NCBI GenBank assembly: GCA_016218815.1
Contig: JACRCX010000037.1
Coordinates: 1-64,000 of the forward strand
Length of the DNA: 64,000 bases
Source: Deltaproteobacteria bacterium
Lineage (GTDB): Bacteria > Myxococcota_A > Polyangia > DRWM01 > JAAZOP01
Direction: 5' to 3'
The translations under genes and the position numbers were made by a program. A model generated the notes under the pieces. That model was not told the origin of the DNA. It was given only the letters and a program-made list of their open reading frames with translations, and searched no databases. Positions 39,418-48,855 of this stretch are shown piece after piece (the first letter of the stretch is position 1; every line of letters starts with the position of its first letter).

Positions 39418-40911
39418 TCAGCGTCCTCCCCACCGGAGCACGGGGTGACGCGCGGCGCGCGTCTCGTCGGCGCGCCCGATGGGCGTGCGGACCGGGGCGT
39501 GGTGCAGGTCGTCCGGCTTCGAGTGCGCCTGGGCGACGATCGCCTCGATCGCCTCGACGAACTCGTCGAGCGTCTCCGGCGACTCGGTCTCCGTCGGTTC
39601 GATCATCAGGGCGCCGTGCACGACGAGGGGGAAGTAGACGGTCGGCGGGTGGAAGCCGCGGTCCAGGAGGCCCTTGGCCACATCCATCGTCGTGACGCCG
39701 GTCTCGTTCTTGAGGTCGCGGTCGGACAGCACGCACTCGTGCATGCACGGCCGATCCTGCGGCACGTGGAACGTCTTGCGCAGCCGCGCCAGGAGGTAGT
39801 TCGCGTTGAGGATCGCGATCTCCGCGACGCGCCGCAGCTCGGCCGGCCCGTGGGCCAGGAGGTACGTGTAGGCGCGGACCATCACGCCGAAGTTGCCGAA
39901 GAACGAGCGCATCCGCCCGATGGTCTTCGGCCGATCCTCGACGAGGCGGAACGTTCCGTCCGAGGCCCGTTCGACGATGGGCACCGGAAGATACGGCTCC
40001 AGCGTGTTGACCACGCCGACGGGACCGGACCCCGGTCCACCGCCTCCGTGGGGCGTGGAGAACGTCTTGTGCAGGTTGAGCTGCATGACGTCGATGCCGA
40101 GGTCGCCGGGGCGCGCGAGGCCGAGCAGGGCGTTGAGGTTGGCGCCGTCGCCGTAGACCAGCCCGCCGCGGGCGTGGACGATCTCCGCGACCTGTGCGAT
40201 GTGCGACTCGAACAGGCCGAGCGTGTTGGGGTTGGTGATCATGATCGCCGCGACGTCGGCGTCCATCGCCTTGTCCACGGCCGCCGGATCGACGAGGCCG
40301 TCGGGTCCGGAGGCGACGGGGACGGTGAGGTAGCCGGCCAGCGAGCACGAGGCGGGGTTGGTGCCGTGGGCCGTGTCGGGGATGAGCACCTTCTTGCGCG
40401 GGTTGCCGCGATCGGTGTGGCAGGCGCGGACGAGCAGCATGCCGCACAGCTCGCCCTGCGCCCCTGCGGACGGCTGGAGCGTCATGCGGGAGAAGCCGCA
40501 GATCGCGCAGAGCCGCCGCTCCAGGTCCCACATCAGTTCCAGGGCGCCCTGCGCCAGCGCGGCCGGGGTGTGGGGGTGCAGGCGCGAGAAACCCGGCAGC
40601 CGCGCCGCCCACTCGTTGACCTTCGGGTTGTACTTCATGGTGCAGGACCCGAGCGGGTACATCACCGAGTCCACGCAGAGGTTCCACTGCGAGAGGCGCA
40701 CGAAGTGCCGCACCACGTCGGCTTCCGCCACTTCCGGCAGCCGCGGCGGGGCGGTGCGGCGCGATGCGACCGGGATGTCCGGTCCCGCCCGGTCGTCGTC
40801 GACCGCGGGCACCTCGGCGGCGGGCATCCGGATCCCCTCCCGTCCGGGCCTGGACCGCTCGAAGATCAACGGCTCCCGAAAAACGAGTCCGCTGGTTCCG
40901 ACTTCGGCCAT
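39418..40911 (-). CDS. gcvPB: Glycine dehydrogenase (decarboxylating) subunit 2
   Basis: 497 residues, normal for the P-protein beta subunit. Features include YPLGSCTMKYNPKVNEW, LQPSAGAQGELCGM, DTAHGTNPASC and the PLP site NLHKTFSTPHGGGGPGSGPV with Lys282. With GcvPA it decarboxylates glycine and passes the aminomethyl group to lipoyl-GcvH. The two-subunit form normally sits next to gcvPA, gcvT and gcvH, but upstream here is a repeat-filled gap and an unrelated plus-strand gene. Genes downstream (lipid kinase, PlsC) are unrelated. Confidence 0.95.
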   Translation of the reverse strand: MAEVGTSGLVFREPLIFERSRPGREGIRMPAAEVPAVDDDRAGPDIPVASRRTAPPRLPEVAEADVVRHFVRLSQWNLCVDSVMYPLGSCTMKYNPKVNEWAARLPGFSRLHPHTPAALAQGALELMWDLERRLCAICGFSRMTLQPSAGAQGELCGMLLVRACHTDRGNPRKKVLIPDTAHGTNPASCSLAGYLTVPVASGPDGLVDPAAVDKAMDADVAAIMITNPNTLGLFESHIAQVAEIVHARGGLVYGDGANLNALLGLARPGDLGIDVMQLNLHKTFSTPHGGGGPGSGPVGVVNTLEPYLPVPIVERASDGTFRLVEDRPKTIGRMRSFFGNFGVMVRAYTYLLAHGPAELRRVAEIAILNANYLLARLRKTFHVPQDRPCMHECVLSDRDLKNETGVTTMDVAKGLLDRGFHPPTVYFPLVVHGALMIEPTETESPETLDEFVEAIEAIVAQAHSKPDDLHHAPVRTPIGRADETRAARHPVLRWGGR

Positions 40912-40929
40912 GGCGATCCTCCAGGGGAG

Positions 40930-41345
40930 GGAATGTCGGTCGAATGGGAGAGGAGGTCAAGGGGAGGGAGGGCCCTTCGGGGAGGGCCCTTCGACATGCG
41001 CAGGGCTCAGGGCGGCGTCGGCCTTTTCCGGACCGGACGAAGGAGAGGTGGAGAGACCGGCTGGAGAGGTGGGGAGGGTTCGGGTGGGGATGCCCTTGCG
41101 CGGCGCCCCTTATAACGGATCAGGGCCGCCGGGGCGCCGCGCAAGGGACTTCCTCGCCGCGAGGTCCGCGTGTCGTGTTGTCCAAGACCCTCCACCGTTC
41201 TGCCGGTGGCGGGGAGTCCGTGGAGCGGCGCCCCTTTGGCCGTGAGCGCAGTCGAAGGGCCGCCGCGCCACGGGCACCTCCACCCGGGCCCTCCCCACCT
41301 CTCCAGCCGCCCTCTCCACCTCTCCTTCGTCCGGGTCCCCACCTC
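40930..41345. repeat. Divergent intergenic region filled with nested repeats
   Basis: The 478-base gap between divergent genes holds no ORF of its own. A ~49-base near-perfect inverted pair lies at 41029-41077 and 41289-41338 (unit GGAGAGGTGGAGAGACCGGC then TGGAGAGGTGGGGAGGG). A perfect 17-base stem (41093-41109 with 41131-41147) has a 21-base loop. CCCTTCGAC/GCTCAGGG elements lie at 40987-41014 and, inverted, 41239-41260. A related unit with its own 13-base hairpin is at 48604-48690. Promoters for gcvPB and the plus-strand lipoprotein must lie near the edges. Confidence 0.75.
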
Positions 41346-41389
41346 TCCTCGCGGTTGACGCCCTGGCCGGACCGGGGGAGGATCGCCTC

Positions 41390-42844
41390 GTGCGATCGTT
41401 CCTGTCGGCCGGGGCGTTGGTGGTGCTGTCCCTCTCCTCGTGCGACGGCTGCCCGACGGAGGGGGGTTCGGGTGCCGACGTCCGTTTCTTCTGCGACTTC
41501 GCGCCCAAGGCCGTCGAGTACGGCCGCACGATGCGCTTCGTCTGCGTCGTGTGGAACGAAGGCTCCGCCCCCGCCCGCAACGTCGTTCTCCCCGTCCCGA
41601 TCGTCCAGGACGGCACGACCACCGTCTACGGCGACCGCGAGCACTGCGGCACCGCCGAGGACCCGTACGACTGCATGGTCGACGTGAGCTACGTCCGCGA
41701 GTCCATGCGCATCAACCGCGTCTACCACCCCAACCGCGCCCGCAACTCCTACGCCTTCCTCGACACCACCCCTCTCACCGATGCGCCCGACGACGACGAG
41801 GCGACCTACGACGCCGAGCGAGAGATCCTCTTCCTCGCGTTGCCCGAGCTGCGTGCGCGGGACGACGACCCGGAGGACGCCGGCCTGCTGTGGACCTACG
41901 AGCTGGCCGCGGACGGCGGCTCCCGGCACACGCCGTGCGAGGAGATGCCGCTGGTCCAGAACTGGAACTGGATCTTCGCGGACAACTCGCCGGAATACAG
42001 CAACGACATCATCGGCCACATCGTTTGCAGCTCGCCGCGGCTTCGCGCCGCGATCGTCGCCGACCGCACCGTCGCCGCGCCGGGCGACCTGGTCGTCTAC
42101 GACGTCACGATGAGCCAGGACTTCCTGGCGCTGCCGCCGGGGCGGGACGACGAGCGGTTCTCGCTCCTCCGGCCGCGCTTGTACCTGGACTACCCGGAGG
42201 ATCTGTTGATCTTCGAGTCGGTCGACCGGCCGGAGGAGGCGACGGATCTGCCGGGGTTCGACGACGAGCCATCCGTGGGCGGCGTGGTGTACTGGGCCCG
42301 CACCGACGACGCCGGCGACGAGGTGCTGAGATCCGGGGAAGCGGAGACGTTGCGGGCGACGTTCCGGGTGCGCGACGGAGTGCCGCAAGGGACCGAGGTG
42401 CGGGTTTCGGCCCGCGTCCTGTCGCAGCGGACGGCGTCGTACCAGAACGTCGGCGCCGACCACACGCTGAGCGTCGAGGGTGGTCCGGCGCCGGCCTGCG
42501 GCGACGGATTCTGCACTTCGCCTGCCGAGGATGAGACATCGTGCGCGGGAGATTGTCCGCGCTGCACGGACGAGGACGGCGTCGCGGGTTTCGGCGACCC
42601 GCCGTGCTGCGACGGCCTGGTTCCGTTACGAGCGGCCCACCTCTACGGCTGGGCGTACGACCAGTGCTACGAGTGGGAGGGCGGGGGCGTTCCCTTCGTG
42701 CAGACCTACTGTGGCGCCTGCGGCGACGGCGCCTGCTCGGGCCGCGAGAACCCATGCAACTGTCCCGCCGACTGCGGGCCGCACTGCGGCAATTGGCTGT
42801 GCGAAACCGGCGAGTCCCGCACGACCTGCCCCGCCGACTGCTGA
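41390..42844 (+). CDS. Cys-rich lipoprotein with CGDGxC-type repeats
   Basis: 484 residues from GTG 41390, preceded by GGGGGAGGA. Lipobox LSSC (Cys18). Residues ~35-90 resemble a CARDB/DUF11-like beta-sandwich (RFVCVVWNEGSAPARNVVLP), and a second such domain is likely around 220-355 (GDLVVYDVTMS, LRATFRVRDGVPQGTEVRVSA). The C-terminal ~120 residues carry three CGDGxC...C...DC units (CGDGFC, CGDGACSGRENPCNCPADC, CGNWLCETGESRTTCPADC), a pattern shared with myxobacterial disulfide repeats. A surface lipoprotein of unknown function, 12 bases from a convergent oxidoreductase gene. Confidence 0.82.
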   Translation: MRSFLSAGALVVLSLSSCDGCPTEGGSGADVRFFCDFAPKAVEYGRTMRFVCVVWNEGSAPARNVVLPVPIVQDGTTTVYGDREHCGTAEDPYDCMVDVSYVRESMRINRVYHPNRARNSYAFLDTTPLTDAPDDDEATYDAEREILFLALPELRARDDDPEDAGLLWTYELAADGGSRHTPCEEMPLVQNWNWIFADNSPEYSNDIIGHIVCSSPRLRAAIVADRTVAAPGDLVVYDVTMSQDFLALPPGRDDERFSLLRPRLYLDYPEDLLIFESVDRPEEATDLPGFDDEPSVGGVVYWARTDDAGDEVLRSGEAETLRATFRVRDGVPQGTEVRVSARVLSQRTASYQNVGADHTLSVEGGPAPACGDGFCTSPAEDETSCAGDCPRCTDEDGVAGFGDPPCCDGLVPLRAAHLYGWAYDQCYEWEGGGVPFVQTYCGACGDGACSGRENPCNCPADCGPHCGNWLCETGESRTTCPADC

Positions 42845-42856
42845 GCGGGAGGCCGC

Positions 42857-44374
42857 TCACGGCACGAGATACGGGCGAAGATCCTTGCGTCGCATCAGGA
42901 AGAAGGTGTTGCGCAGGTAGAAGAAGAGCACCTCCGCCACACCGCCGCCCATCATCTTCCCCAGCCGCAACGTCCGCAGCCGGTCGTACAGCTCGTTCAG
43001 CTTCTCCGCGCGCAGCTCGAACGGTGCCTGGATGAGGAGGTTGTGCATCCAACCCATGCCCTTGATCATCTGGATCTTCCGTACGCGGGCGTCGTAGGCG
43101 CGCAGCGACGCGATGGAGACGTCGTTGCGGTGCAACGCGCCGGCGGCCACCTGCGCGGCCAGATCGCCGGCGCGCAGCGCCACGATGTTGGTCATCATCC
43201 CGCACGTGGTGAATGCGTCGCCCGCCGCGATCAAGCCGTCGCCGACCGAGGTCTTGGGCATCCGGCGCCCGAACACCCGGCAGCCGTCGATGGCCGCGGG
43301 GTCCACCGTCGCGGGCTCCCCCAGTCTCGCCCGGACCCGCGGGTCCTTCGCCGCCAGCTCCACCAGCAGCTCCGACACGGGCCGAGCCAGAACGCGCGCT
43401 TTTCCCTTCTGCATCGGTCCCCACGCCAGGTGGGTCACCGTCGGGCCGCTCGACCAGTACCCCACTCCCGCCGGCAGTCGCTTGTCCGGGTCGGCGGCGT
43501 CGACGAAGAAGCCCGCCTCGTCCGTCGGGCGAGCCAGCGGCGGCAGATCGGCCTCGGCCGCGTAGGCCCAGCACAGCGCGCGCTCGTTGAGCGGCACGCC
43601 CGCTTTCGCCGCGAGCCGCCCGGTGACTCCCTCCGCCGAGATCGCCACCCGTGCGTGCACGGTGAATCCGGCGTCGGTTTCCACGCCCGTAACGGGCCCG
43701 CCGTCCTCGTGCTCGAACCCCGTGGCGCGCGTGTTGTAGGCGATCGTCGCCCCGCGCTCGAGGGCCCGGCGGGCGAGGTGCTCGACGAACGCGTCCTTGG
43801 AGACCAGCGGGAACCCCTTCCAGTCGTGGTCGCGCGCGCGCGTCGACTGGCCGCGGGGCCCCATGAACACGAAATCGTGCAGGCGCTCGCGGATCAGCTC
43901 CTTGGGGAAGGCGACGTCGATGTCCTGGAGGTGCAGCCCGTCGGGGCCATCGGTCGAGCGGTACGCGTCGGGCGGCACGAAGAGCAGCCCGCCGTCCGGA
44001 TGGTGCGAACGCTCGGGCGACGGCAGGCGCTCGAGCACGGCGACCGAGAGGCCGAGCATCCGGGCGCGGATGGCGGCGCCGAGCCCGGCGGGCCCGGCGC
44101 CCACGACGACGAGGTCGTACGTCCGCTCGCCGTCCAGGCCCGTGCCGGGGGCGGGAACGGCGTCGCGGCTCATGCCGCGGGGCAGGCGGTGCACGCGCAG
44201 CGCGCCGTGCGGACAATCCTCCTCGCACGCCAGGCAGCCGAAGCACCGTGCCGGCGCCGCGATCGTCGGCACCGTCTTCGCCGTCGCCTGCTCGTACACG
44301 AGCTGCGGGCAATTGCGCACGCAGGCCCCGCACCCGTCGCAGCGCGCCTCGTCGCGGACGATCACGTTGTCCAT
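42857..44374 (-). CDS. Two-[4Fe-4S] ferredoxin fused to geranylgeranyl-reductase-type flavoprotein
   Basis: 505 residues; ATG 44374 follows GGAGGG. Residues 1-58 are a bacterial ferredoxin domain with two clusters (C12-C15-C18-C22 and C44-C47-C50-C54, the last of each in CP). Residues ~85-505 are an FAD-dependent oxidoreductase of the FixC/geranylgeranyl reductase type (DLVVVGAGPAGLGAAIRARM, SAEGVTGRLAAKAG, GDGLIAAGDAFTTCGMMTNIVAL). Such enzymes reduce isoprenoid double bonds, and the fused ferredoxin would deliver electrons. The substrate (archaeol-like lipids, quinone side chain or polyprenol) cannot be read from the sequence. No isoprenoid genes are adjacent. Confidence 0.87.
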   Translation of the reverse strand: MDNVIVRDEARCDGCGACVRNCPQLVYEQATAKTVPTIAAPARCFGCLACEEDCPHGALRVHRLPRGMSRDAVPAPGTGLDGERTYDLVVVGAGPAGLGAAIRARMLGLSVAVLERLPSPERSHHPDGGLLFVPPDAYRSTDGPDGLHLQDIDVAFPKELIRERLHDFVFMGPRGQSTRARDHDWKGFPLVSKDAFVEHLARRALERGATIAYNTRATGFEHEDGGPVTGVETDAGFTVHARVAISAEGVTGRLAAKAGVPLNERALCWAYAAEADLPPLARPTDEAGFFVDAADPDKRLPAGVGYWSSGPTVTHLAWGPMQKGKARVLARPVSELLVELAAKDPRVRARLGEPATVDPAAIDGCRVFGRRMPKTSVGDGLIAAGDAFTTCGMMTNIVALRAGDLAAQVAAGALHRNDVSIASLRAYDARVRKIQMIKGMGWMHNLLIQAPFELRAEKLNELYDRLRTLRLGKMMGGGVAEVLFFYLRNTFFLMRRKDLRPYLVP

Positions 44375-44479
44375 CCGATCCCTCCGGTCGTCCCCCCCCG
44401 GCCGCCCCCCGGCACGGGGGCCAAGCTACCACGGGGTCCGCGGGGTCGGGAAGAAGCGGGAACGATTCGGGCGAGAGGT

Positions 44480-44515
44480 GAAACCACCGATGGACACCGA
44501 TGGACACCGATCTGT
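44480..44515. repeat. ATCGGTGTCC tandem repeat, copy 3 (inverted)
   Basis: GAAACCACCGATGGACACCG then ATGGACACCGATCTGTG, the reverse complement of the copies at 38363 and 39375. It lies 34 bases upstream of the TamB start. Confidence 0.8.
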
Positions 44516-44548
44516 GACCAGGCGGCGGGAAGCGCTAAGCTGGACGCG

Positions 44549-47500
44549 ATGCGCGTCGTGCGCCGCATCCTGTTGATCGTGTTCATCGTGATCGTGGTCG
44601 TGGTCGCGGCGGCGGCGATCTACCTCAACTCGTCCGCCGCCAAACGCCACGTGCGCGCGCTGATCCTGCGCGAGATGAACGAGACCTGGGGCATCCCGAC
44701 GGAGTTCGACGACCTGGAGGTCCGACTTTTCCCGCTCTCGGTCACCGTCTACGGCCTGCGCATCTCGCATCCGAGCGAGGGGAAGGTCCTCGAGGCGCGG
44801 GCGCTGACGATCACTCCGGACGCCTGGTCGCTGCTCCGCGGGCGGTACCGTTTCGAGGAGGTGGCGCTGGTCGACCCCGTCCTGCACCTCAAGGTGCGCA
44901 ACGGCCAGCTCGTGAACCTCCCGCGGCCGCAGAAGCCGTCCGATCCGGACGCCGAGGCGCCGTTGCTCGACGCCTTCGCGCTGGTCGATGGGCGGATAGA
45001 GCTGGAGGTCGAAGGCGGCGACGCGCCGCCCGCCTCCGTCCGCCTGGACGGCGTCAACCTCGACCTGACGGCCAGCCGCAACGAGGTGTTCGAGCTGCGG
45101 GCGTTGATCTCGGGCGGCGACGTGCGCTGGGGGGACTTCGTCCGACCGCTGCGGCGGTTCGAGGCGCGCGTGGGGCTGACGCCGGCCGAGCTGCGGGTGC
45201 GGCGCCTGGCGCTGGAGCTGGGCGACGACGTGCGCGTGACGGTCGACCACGGCTTGTGGGGCTTCGGGGCCGACGGCGAGGTCCACGCGGCCGCGCAGCT
45301 AGCCGCGCCGCTCGAGCTGCTCGAGCAGTTCCCTCGCTCGCTCGGCCTCCCGCTGTTCCGCGGGGCGGCCCGGGTCTCCGGCCAGGTCGATTTCGGTCCG
45401 CCGCCGCCGGCCCCGGGCGCCAAGGCCGCGCCCCCCGGGAAGCCGAAGTGGTCCTCCCGCCTCGACGTCGCCCTCGAGCGCTTCCGTGTGGCCGACGTTT
45501 TCGTCGGCGACATCGGCGGCATCGTCGCGGTCGGCGACGACGCCGTGCGCGCCGAGAAGCTCCGCATCGACACGGGCATCGGCATCCTCACCGTCGACGG
45601 CGACTTCCGCTTCGGCGCGAAGGGGCTGCCGTACGAGGGCGACCTGAAGATGGACCGGCTCGAGTTCGCTCCGTTGCTCGAGCGACTGGGTGTGCCGCGC
45701 AGCAAGTGCACCCAGACCTTCGACGGCGAGATCCACCTGCTGGGGACCGGGCGCCCGTTCCACCTACTGGCCCGCACCGACACCGACGTCTCCAACTTCG
45801 CCGTCTTCGACACCTCGTTCCGCAACGACTCCAAGCTCGTCATCCTGGACCTGGACCACGCCCACGCGGTGGGCGGCGTGGAGGTCGACTCCGAGAAGCT
45901 CGTGATCATCCCCACCGACGCCGTCACGGGCGACTCGAAGCACCTGGTCACCGGCTCCTACCGTTTCGCCGACTCGCACTTCACGCTCGACATCGTCAGC
46001 GATCCGCTGGTCACGGCCGATCTGGGCGAGCTGCTGGAGATCGGCATCGGCGGGACCGGACCGACCCACACGCTGCTCGACGGCCCGATGACGAACCTCA
46101 CGATCACGGCCGAGATGGCCCTGCGCGACTTCCGCTACCTGGACATGGAGTTCGGGAACATCCGCGCCGACCTGCACTACCTCGACAATGTGCTCGCCTT
46201 CCCCGAGATCCACGCCTCGACGGGCGACAGCCGCTACGACGTCACGAAGCTGACCTTCGATCTTGCCGACAAGATCCCCGGACGATGGACGGCGGCTGCC
46301 GACATCACGGCCAATCCGATCCACGTCGCCGACGTCCCGCGCGTGATTCGCGGCGATCCCGCCGGCTGGGCGGACGTCGACGGGTGGGTCGAGGGCACGG
46401 CGCACCTGGACTACCGTTCGTGGACCGACGCCTTCGACATCTCGTTCGACGGCCGCGCGCGGCGGGTGACCGTCCGCGGCGAGCCGCTCGACCTGGTCGC
46501 CGCCTCGGGCCGCTACCGCGGGGGCGTGTACGACATCCCGCGCCTGCACCTGGAGCGTTTGGGCGGGTGGCTCGACGCGGGAGTCCGCATCGGTCCCCGG
46601 CGACGGCTGCACGCCGAGTTCCGCGGCGCCGACATCCCGCTGCACCGGCTGCTGGACGGAGTTTTGGGCGAGTACGGGCTGGAGGCGAACGCGGCGCTCC
46701 GGGGCGAGGTTGACGGGACGCTGGACGCCTTCAGCGGCCGGGCATCGGCGACGCTTTCCGGCACGGAGCTGTTCGGCCAGCCGCTGGGCGAGGTGGCGTT
46801 GGACGTTTTTCTCGAGCCGTCGCAGCGCCTCCGGCTGGTCGGCGGCACGGCCGACGGGCGGCTGCGCTTCGACGCGCAGGCCGACCTGGGCGGGCGCACG
46901 CGGGTCGGGGCGACGTTCGAGTTCACCGATTTGGAGCCGTTTCCCTTCCTCGCGGACGATCGCCTCGACGGCTATCGCCTCGTCACCTCGGGGCGCACGA
47001 CGGTGGTCGCGGAGCTGGGCCGGACGGTCGAGGTCGAGGGCAAGGCCGAGCTGGACGCGTTCGCGCTGGACACGCCGCGCGGGCGGGTCGAGGCGACGGA
47101 GCCGGTGTGGCTGTCGTTCGACCAATCGGGGCTGGAGCTGCGCCGGGGGAGCTTCACGGCGCCTGGCGGCTCCGAGTTCACGATGCTCGGCTACGCCGGC
47201 AAGGAGCGCCTGGCGCTGGACGTCCGGGGGACCGCCGACCTGGCGTTGGTGCTCAGCCTGTTTGCGGGCGCCGAGGCATTGCCGGCGGCGACGGGGCGGC
47301 TGGAGATCGGCGCGTGGATCGGCGGAACGCTCGACGCCCCGCAGCTCGTGGGAACGGTCGGCCTGCACGACGGCCGCGTGCCGGTCGGCGCGCCGTACGG
47401 CGACGTGACGGCGGTCGAGGCGCAGCTCACGCTCGGTCCCGGCGGCGTGACCATCGACCGCGGCACGGCCGAGTTCCTCGGCGGGCACGTGCGTCTCACC

Positions 47501-48526
47501 GGCTCCGTCGCCCTGGCCGGGCTCGACCCGCAGTCCTACGACCTGGGGCTGGATTTCGGCGGGGTGCGCTACGACGTCACGTCGACCCTGCCCGTCTGGT
47601 TCGACGGGACGCTGCGGGTGACGGGCGACGAGCGCGACTTCCGCCCGTTGGTGACGGGCGACGTGTGGATCACGCGTCTCCTGTACACCGACCCCGTGCG
47701 CCTTGGCGTGTCGCTCGCCGAGCTGGGGCGGACCGAGGTCGCCGCGGTGCCTTCCTTCCGGCCCGAGGACGACCTGGTGCGCTTCGACGTGCGGCTGCAC
47801 GGGGAAGGGCTGCGCGTGCGGAACAACCTCATTGATGCCGCGTTCCGCATCGACGACGCGAGCCAGCCGTTCCGCATCGTGGGCACGAACCAGCTCTTCG
47901 GGCTGGTCGGCGCGGTGGTCATCGACCAGGGCGAGGTGATGTTCCGCCGGTCGGTGTTCGACATCACGCGCGGGGTGGTGACGTTCGACTCGCCGTGGCG
48001 TGTCGACCCGCGTTTTGACGTGGTGGCCGAGACAGAGGTGCGCGACTGGAGGATCACGCTGACGGCGACGGGGCGGCGCGACGACCTGCGCCTGCTGACG
48101 ACGTCGCAGCCCGAGCTGTCGGAGGAGGACGTGGTGCTGCTGCTGACGCTGGGGATGACGCGCGAGGAGGTGGAGATGCTCGGGGCGGAGGGCGCGGCGG
48201 CCGGCGCGCTGGCCGAGGTGTTCGACGAGGCGCTGGGGGTGTCGGAGCGGGTGGGGCGCTACGTGCCGATCTTCGACCAGATGCGGCTGACGACGGAGTA
48301 TTCGCAGCGCACGGGCCGTTCCGAGCCGCGGATCACGGTGGGGCGGCGGATCTCGGACGACGCGCGCATCGAGGCGTCGTCGGCGGTGACGGACACGCGG
48401 GACTTCCGGGCCGTGTTCTCGTACGACGTCACCGACCGCATGTCGATCGAGGGCGTGTACGACAACAACAACGATCAGCAGTTCGGGAATGTGGGGGCGG
48501 ATATCCGGTGGAGGATCGAGTTCTAG
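44549..48526 (+). CDS. tamB: TamB-like translocation/assembly protein
   Basis: 1325 residues from ATG 44549. An N-terminal signal anchor (RRILLIVFIVIVVVVAAAAI) is followed by an AsmA-like start (FDDLEVRLFPLSVTVYGLRI) and a very long beta-helix-like body of the type that bridges the periplasm. The C-terminal TamB domain is clear (VFDITRGVVTFDSPWRVDPR, TTSQPELSEEDVVLLLTLGM, PRITVGRRISDDARIEAS, ending DIRWRIEF). The family supports outer-membrane protein insertion and phospholipid transport between membranes. No TamA/BamA gene is visible in the window. Confidence 0.92.
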   Translation: MRVVRRILLIVFIVIVVVVAAAAIYLNSSAAKRHVRALILREMNETWGIPTEFDDLEVRLFPLSVTVYGLRISHPSEGKVLEARALTITPDAWSLLRGRYRFEEVALVDPVLHLKVRNGQLVNLPRPQKPSDPDAEAPLLDAFALVDGRIELEVEGGDAPPASVRLDGVNLDLTASRNEVFELRALISGGDVRWGDFVRPLRRFEARVGLTPAELRVRRLALELGDDVRVTVDHGLWGFGADGEVHAAAQLAAPLELLEQFPRSLGLPLFRGAARVSGQVDFGPPPPAPGAKAAPPGKPKWSSRLDVALERFRVADVFVGDIGGIVAVGDDAVRAEKLRIDTGIGILTVDGDFRFGAKGLPYEGDLKMDRLEFAPLLERLGVPRSKCTQTFDGEIHLLGTGRPFHLLARTDTDVSNFAVFDTSFRNDSKLVILDLDHAHAVGGVEVDSEKLVIIPTDAVTGDSKHLVTGSYRFADSHFTLDIVSDPLVTADLGELLEIGIGGTGPTHTLLDGPMTNLTITAEMALRDFRYLDMEFGNIRADLHYLDNVLAFPEIHASTGDSRYDVTKLTFDLADKIPGRWTAAADITANPIHVADVPRVIRGDPAGWADVDGWVEGTAHLDYRSWTDAFDISFDGRARRVTVRGEPLDLVAASGRYRGGVYDIPRLHLERLGGWLDAGVRIGPRRRLHAEFRGADIPLHRLLDGVLGEYGLEANAALRGEVDGTLDAFSGRASATLSGTELFGQPLGEVALDVFLEPSQRLRLVGGTADGRLRFDAQADLGGRTRVGATFEFTDLEPFPFLADDRLDGYRLVTSGRTTVVAELGRTVEVEGKAELDAFALDTPRGRVEATEPVWLSFDQSGLELRRGSFTAPGGSEFTMLGYAGKERLALDVRGTADLALVLSLFAGAEALPAATGRLEIGAWIGGTLDAPQLVGTVGLHDGRVPVGAPYGDVTAVEAQLTLGPGGVTIDRGTAEFLGGHVRLTGSVALAGLDPQSYDLGLDFGGVRYDVTSTLPVWFDGTLRVTGDERDFRPLVTGDVWITRLLYTDPVRLGVSLAELGRTEVAAVPSFRPEDDLVRFDVRLHGEGLRVRNNLIDAAFRIDDASQPFRIVGTNQLFGLVGAVVIDQGEVMFRRSVFDITRGVVTFDSPWRVDPRFDVVAETEVRDWRITLTATGRRDDLRLLTTSQPELSEEDVVLLLTLGMTREEVEMLGAEGAAAGALAEVFDEALGVSERVGRYVPIFDQMRLTTEYSQRTGRSEPRITVGRRISDDARIEASSAVTDTRDFRAVFSYDVTDRMSIEGVYDNNNDQQFGNVGADIRWRIEF

Positions 48527-48603
48527 GCGAGGCTGGCGCCTCAGACCGACGAGTCATGTAGCACGGGGTCATCCTGGCTGTTGCTTGATCGCGAACCCGG
48601 CAT

Positions 48604-48690
48604 GGGAGAGGTGGAGAGGCCGGCTGGAGAGGTGGCGAGGTGTGGTGGTGTGGATGCCTTGGCGCGGCGGGGCGCCGCGCCAAGGGCGTT
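48604..48690. repeat. GGAGAGGTGG repeat with 13-base hairpin
   Basis: GGGAGAGGTGGAGAGGCCGG then CTGGAGAGGTGGCGAGG matches the units at 41029-41077 and 41289-41338. It is followed by a perfect 13-base inverted repeat with a GGG loop (48657-48685, CCTTGGCGCGGCG). It may also end TamB transcription, although no T-run follows. It abuts the truncated toxin gene. Confidence 0.75.
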
Positions 48691-48704
48691 CCAGCCGTTC
48701 GCGC

Positions 48705-48855
48705 TCATGCGGCAAGCCGGGTGAGCTTGTCGAGCGAGGCCTGGTGAGCGGCAAGGAAGGCGGTCGAGCGGGAAGGCCATTGGAGGGTCGGTCCGAAGCC
48801 AGACGAATTCGCGCTCCGCGGTTGCGGCGATGTCAACGCGGTACCGCTTTGCCAC
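48705..48855 (-). pseudogene. Broken RelE/ParE-type toxin
   Basis: From GTG 48855, overlapping the antitoxin gene, the frame reads VAKRYRVDIAATAEREFVWL, a RelE/ParE N-terminus. The expected continuation (STAFLAAHQASLDKLTRLAA) is in another frame, so a frameshift lies near 48770. The protein then ends at 48705, about half the usual ~90 residues, next to a dispersed repeat. The toxin is probably inactive through frameshift and truncation. Confidence 0.65.

Noticed and set aside
41093..41147. Strong stem as a transcription terminator
   Set aside because: It lies between divergent genes and lacks a T-run, so a repeat-derived hairpin is the better reading.
38363..41345. CRISPR-like short tandem repeats
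   Set aside because: The repeats are two- to three-unit tandems or inverted pairs with no regular spacers and no cas genes.
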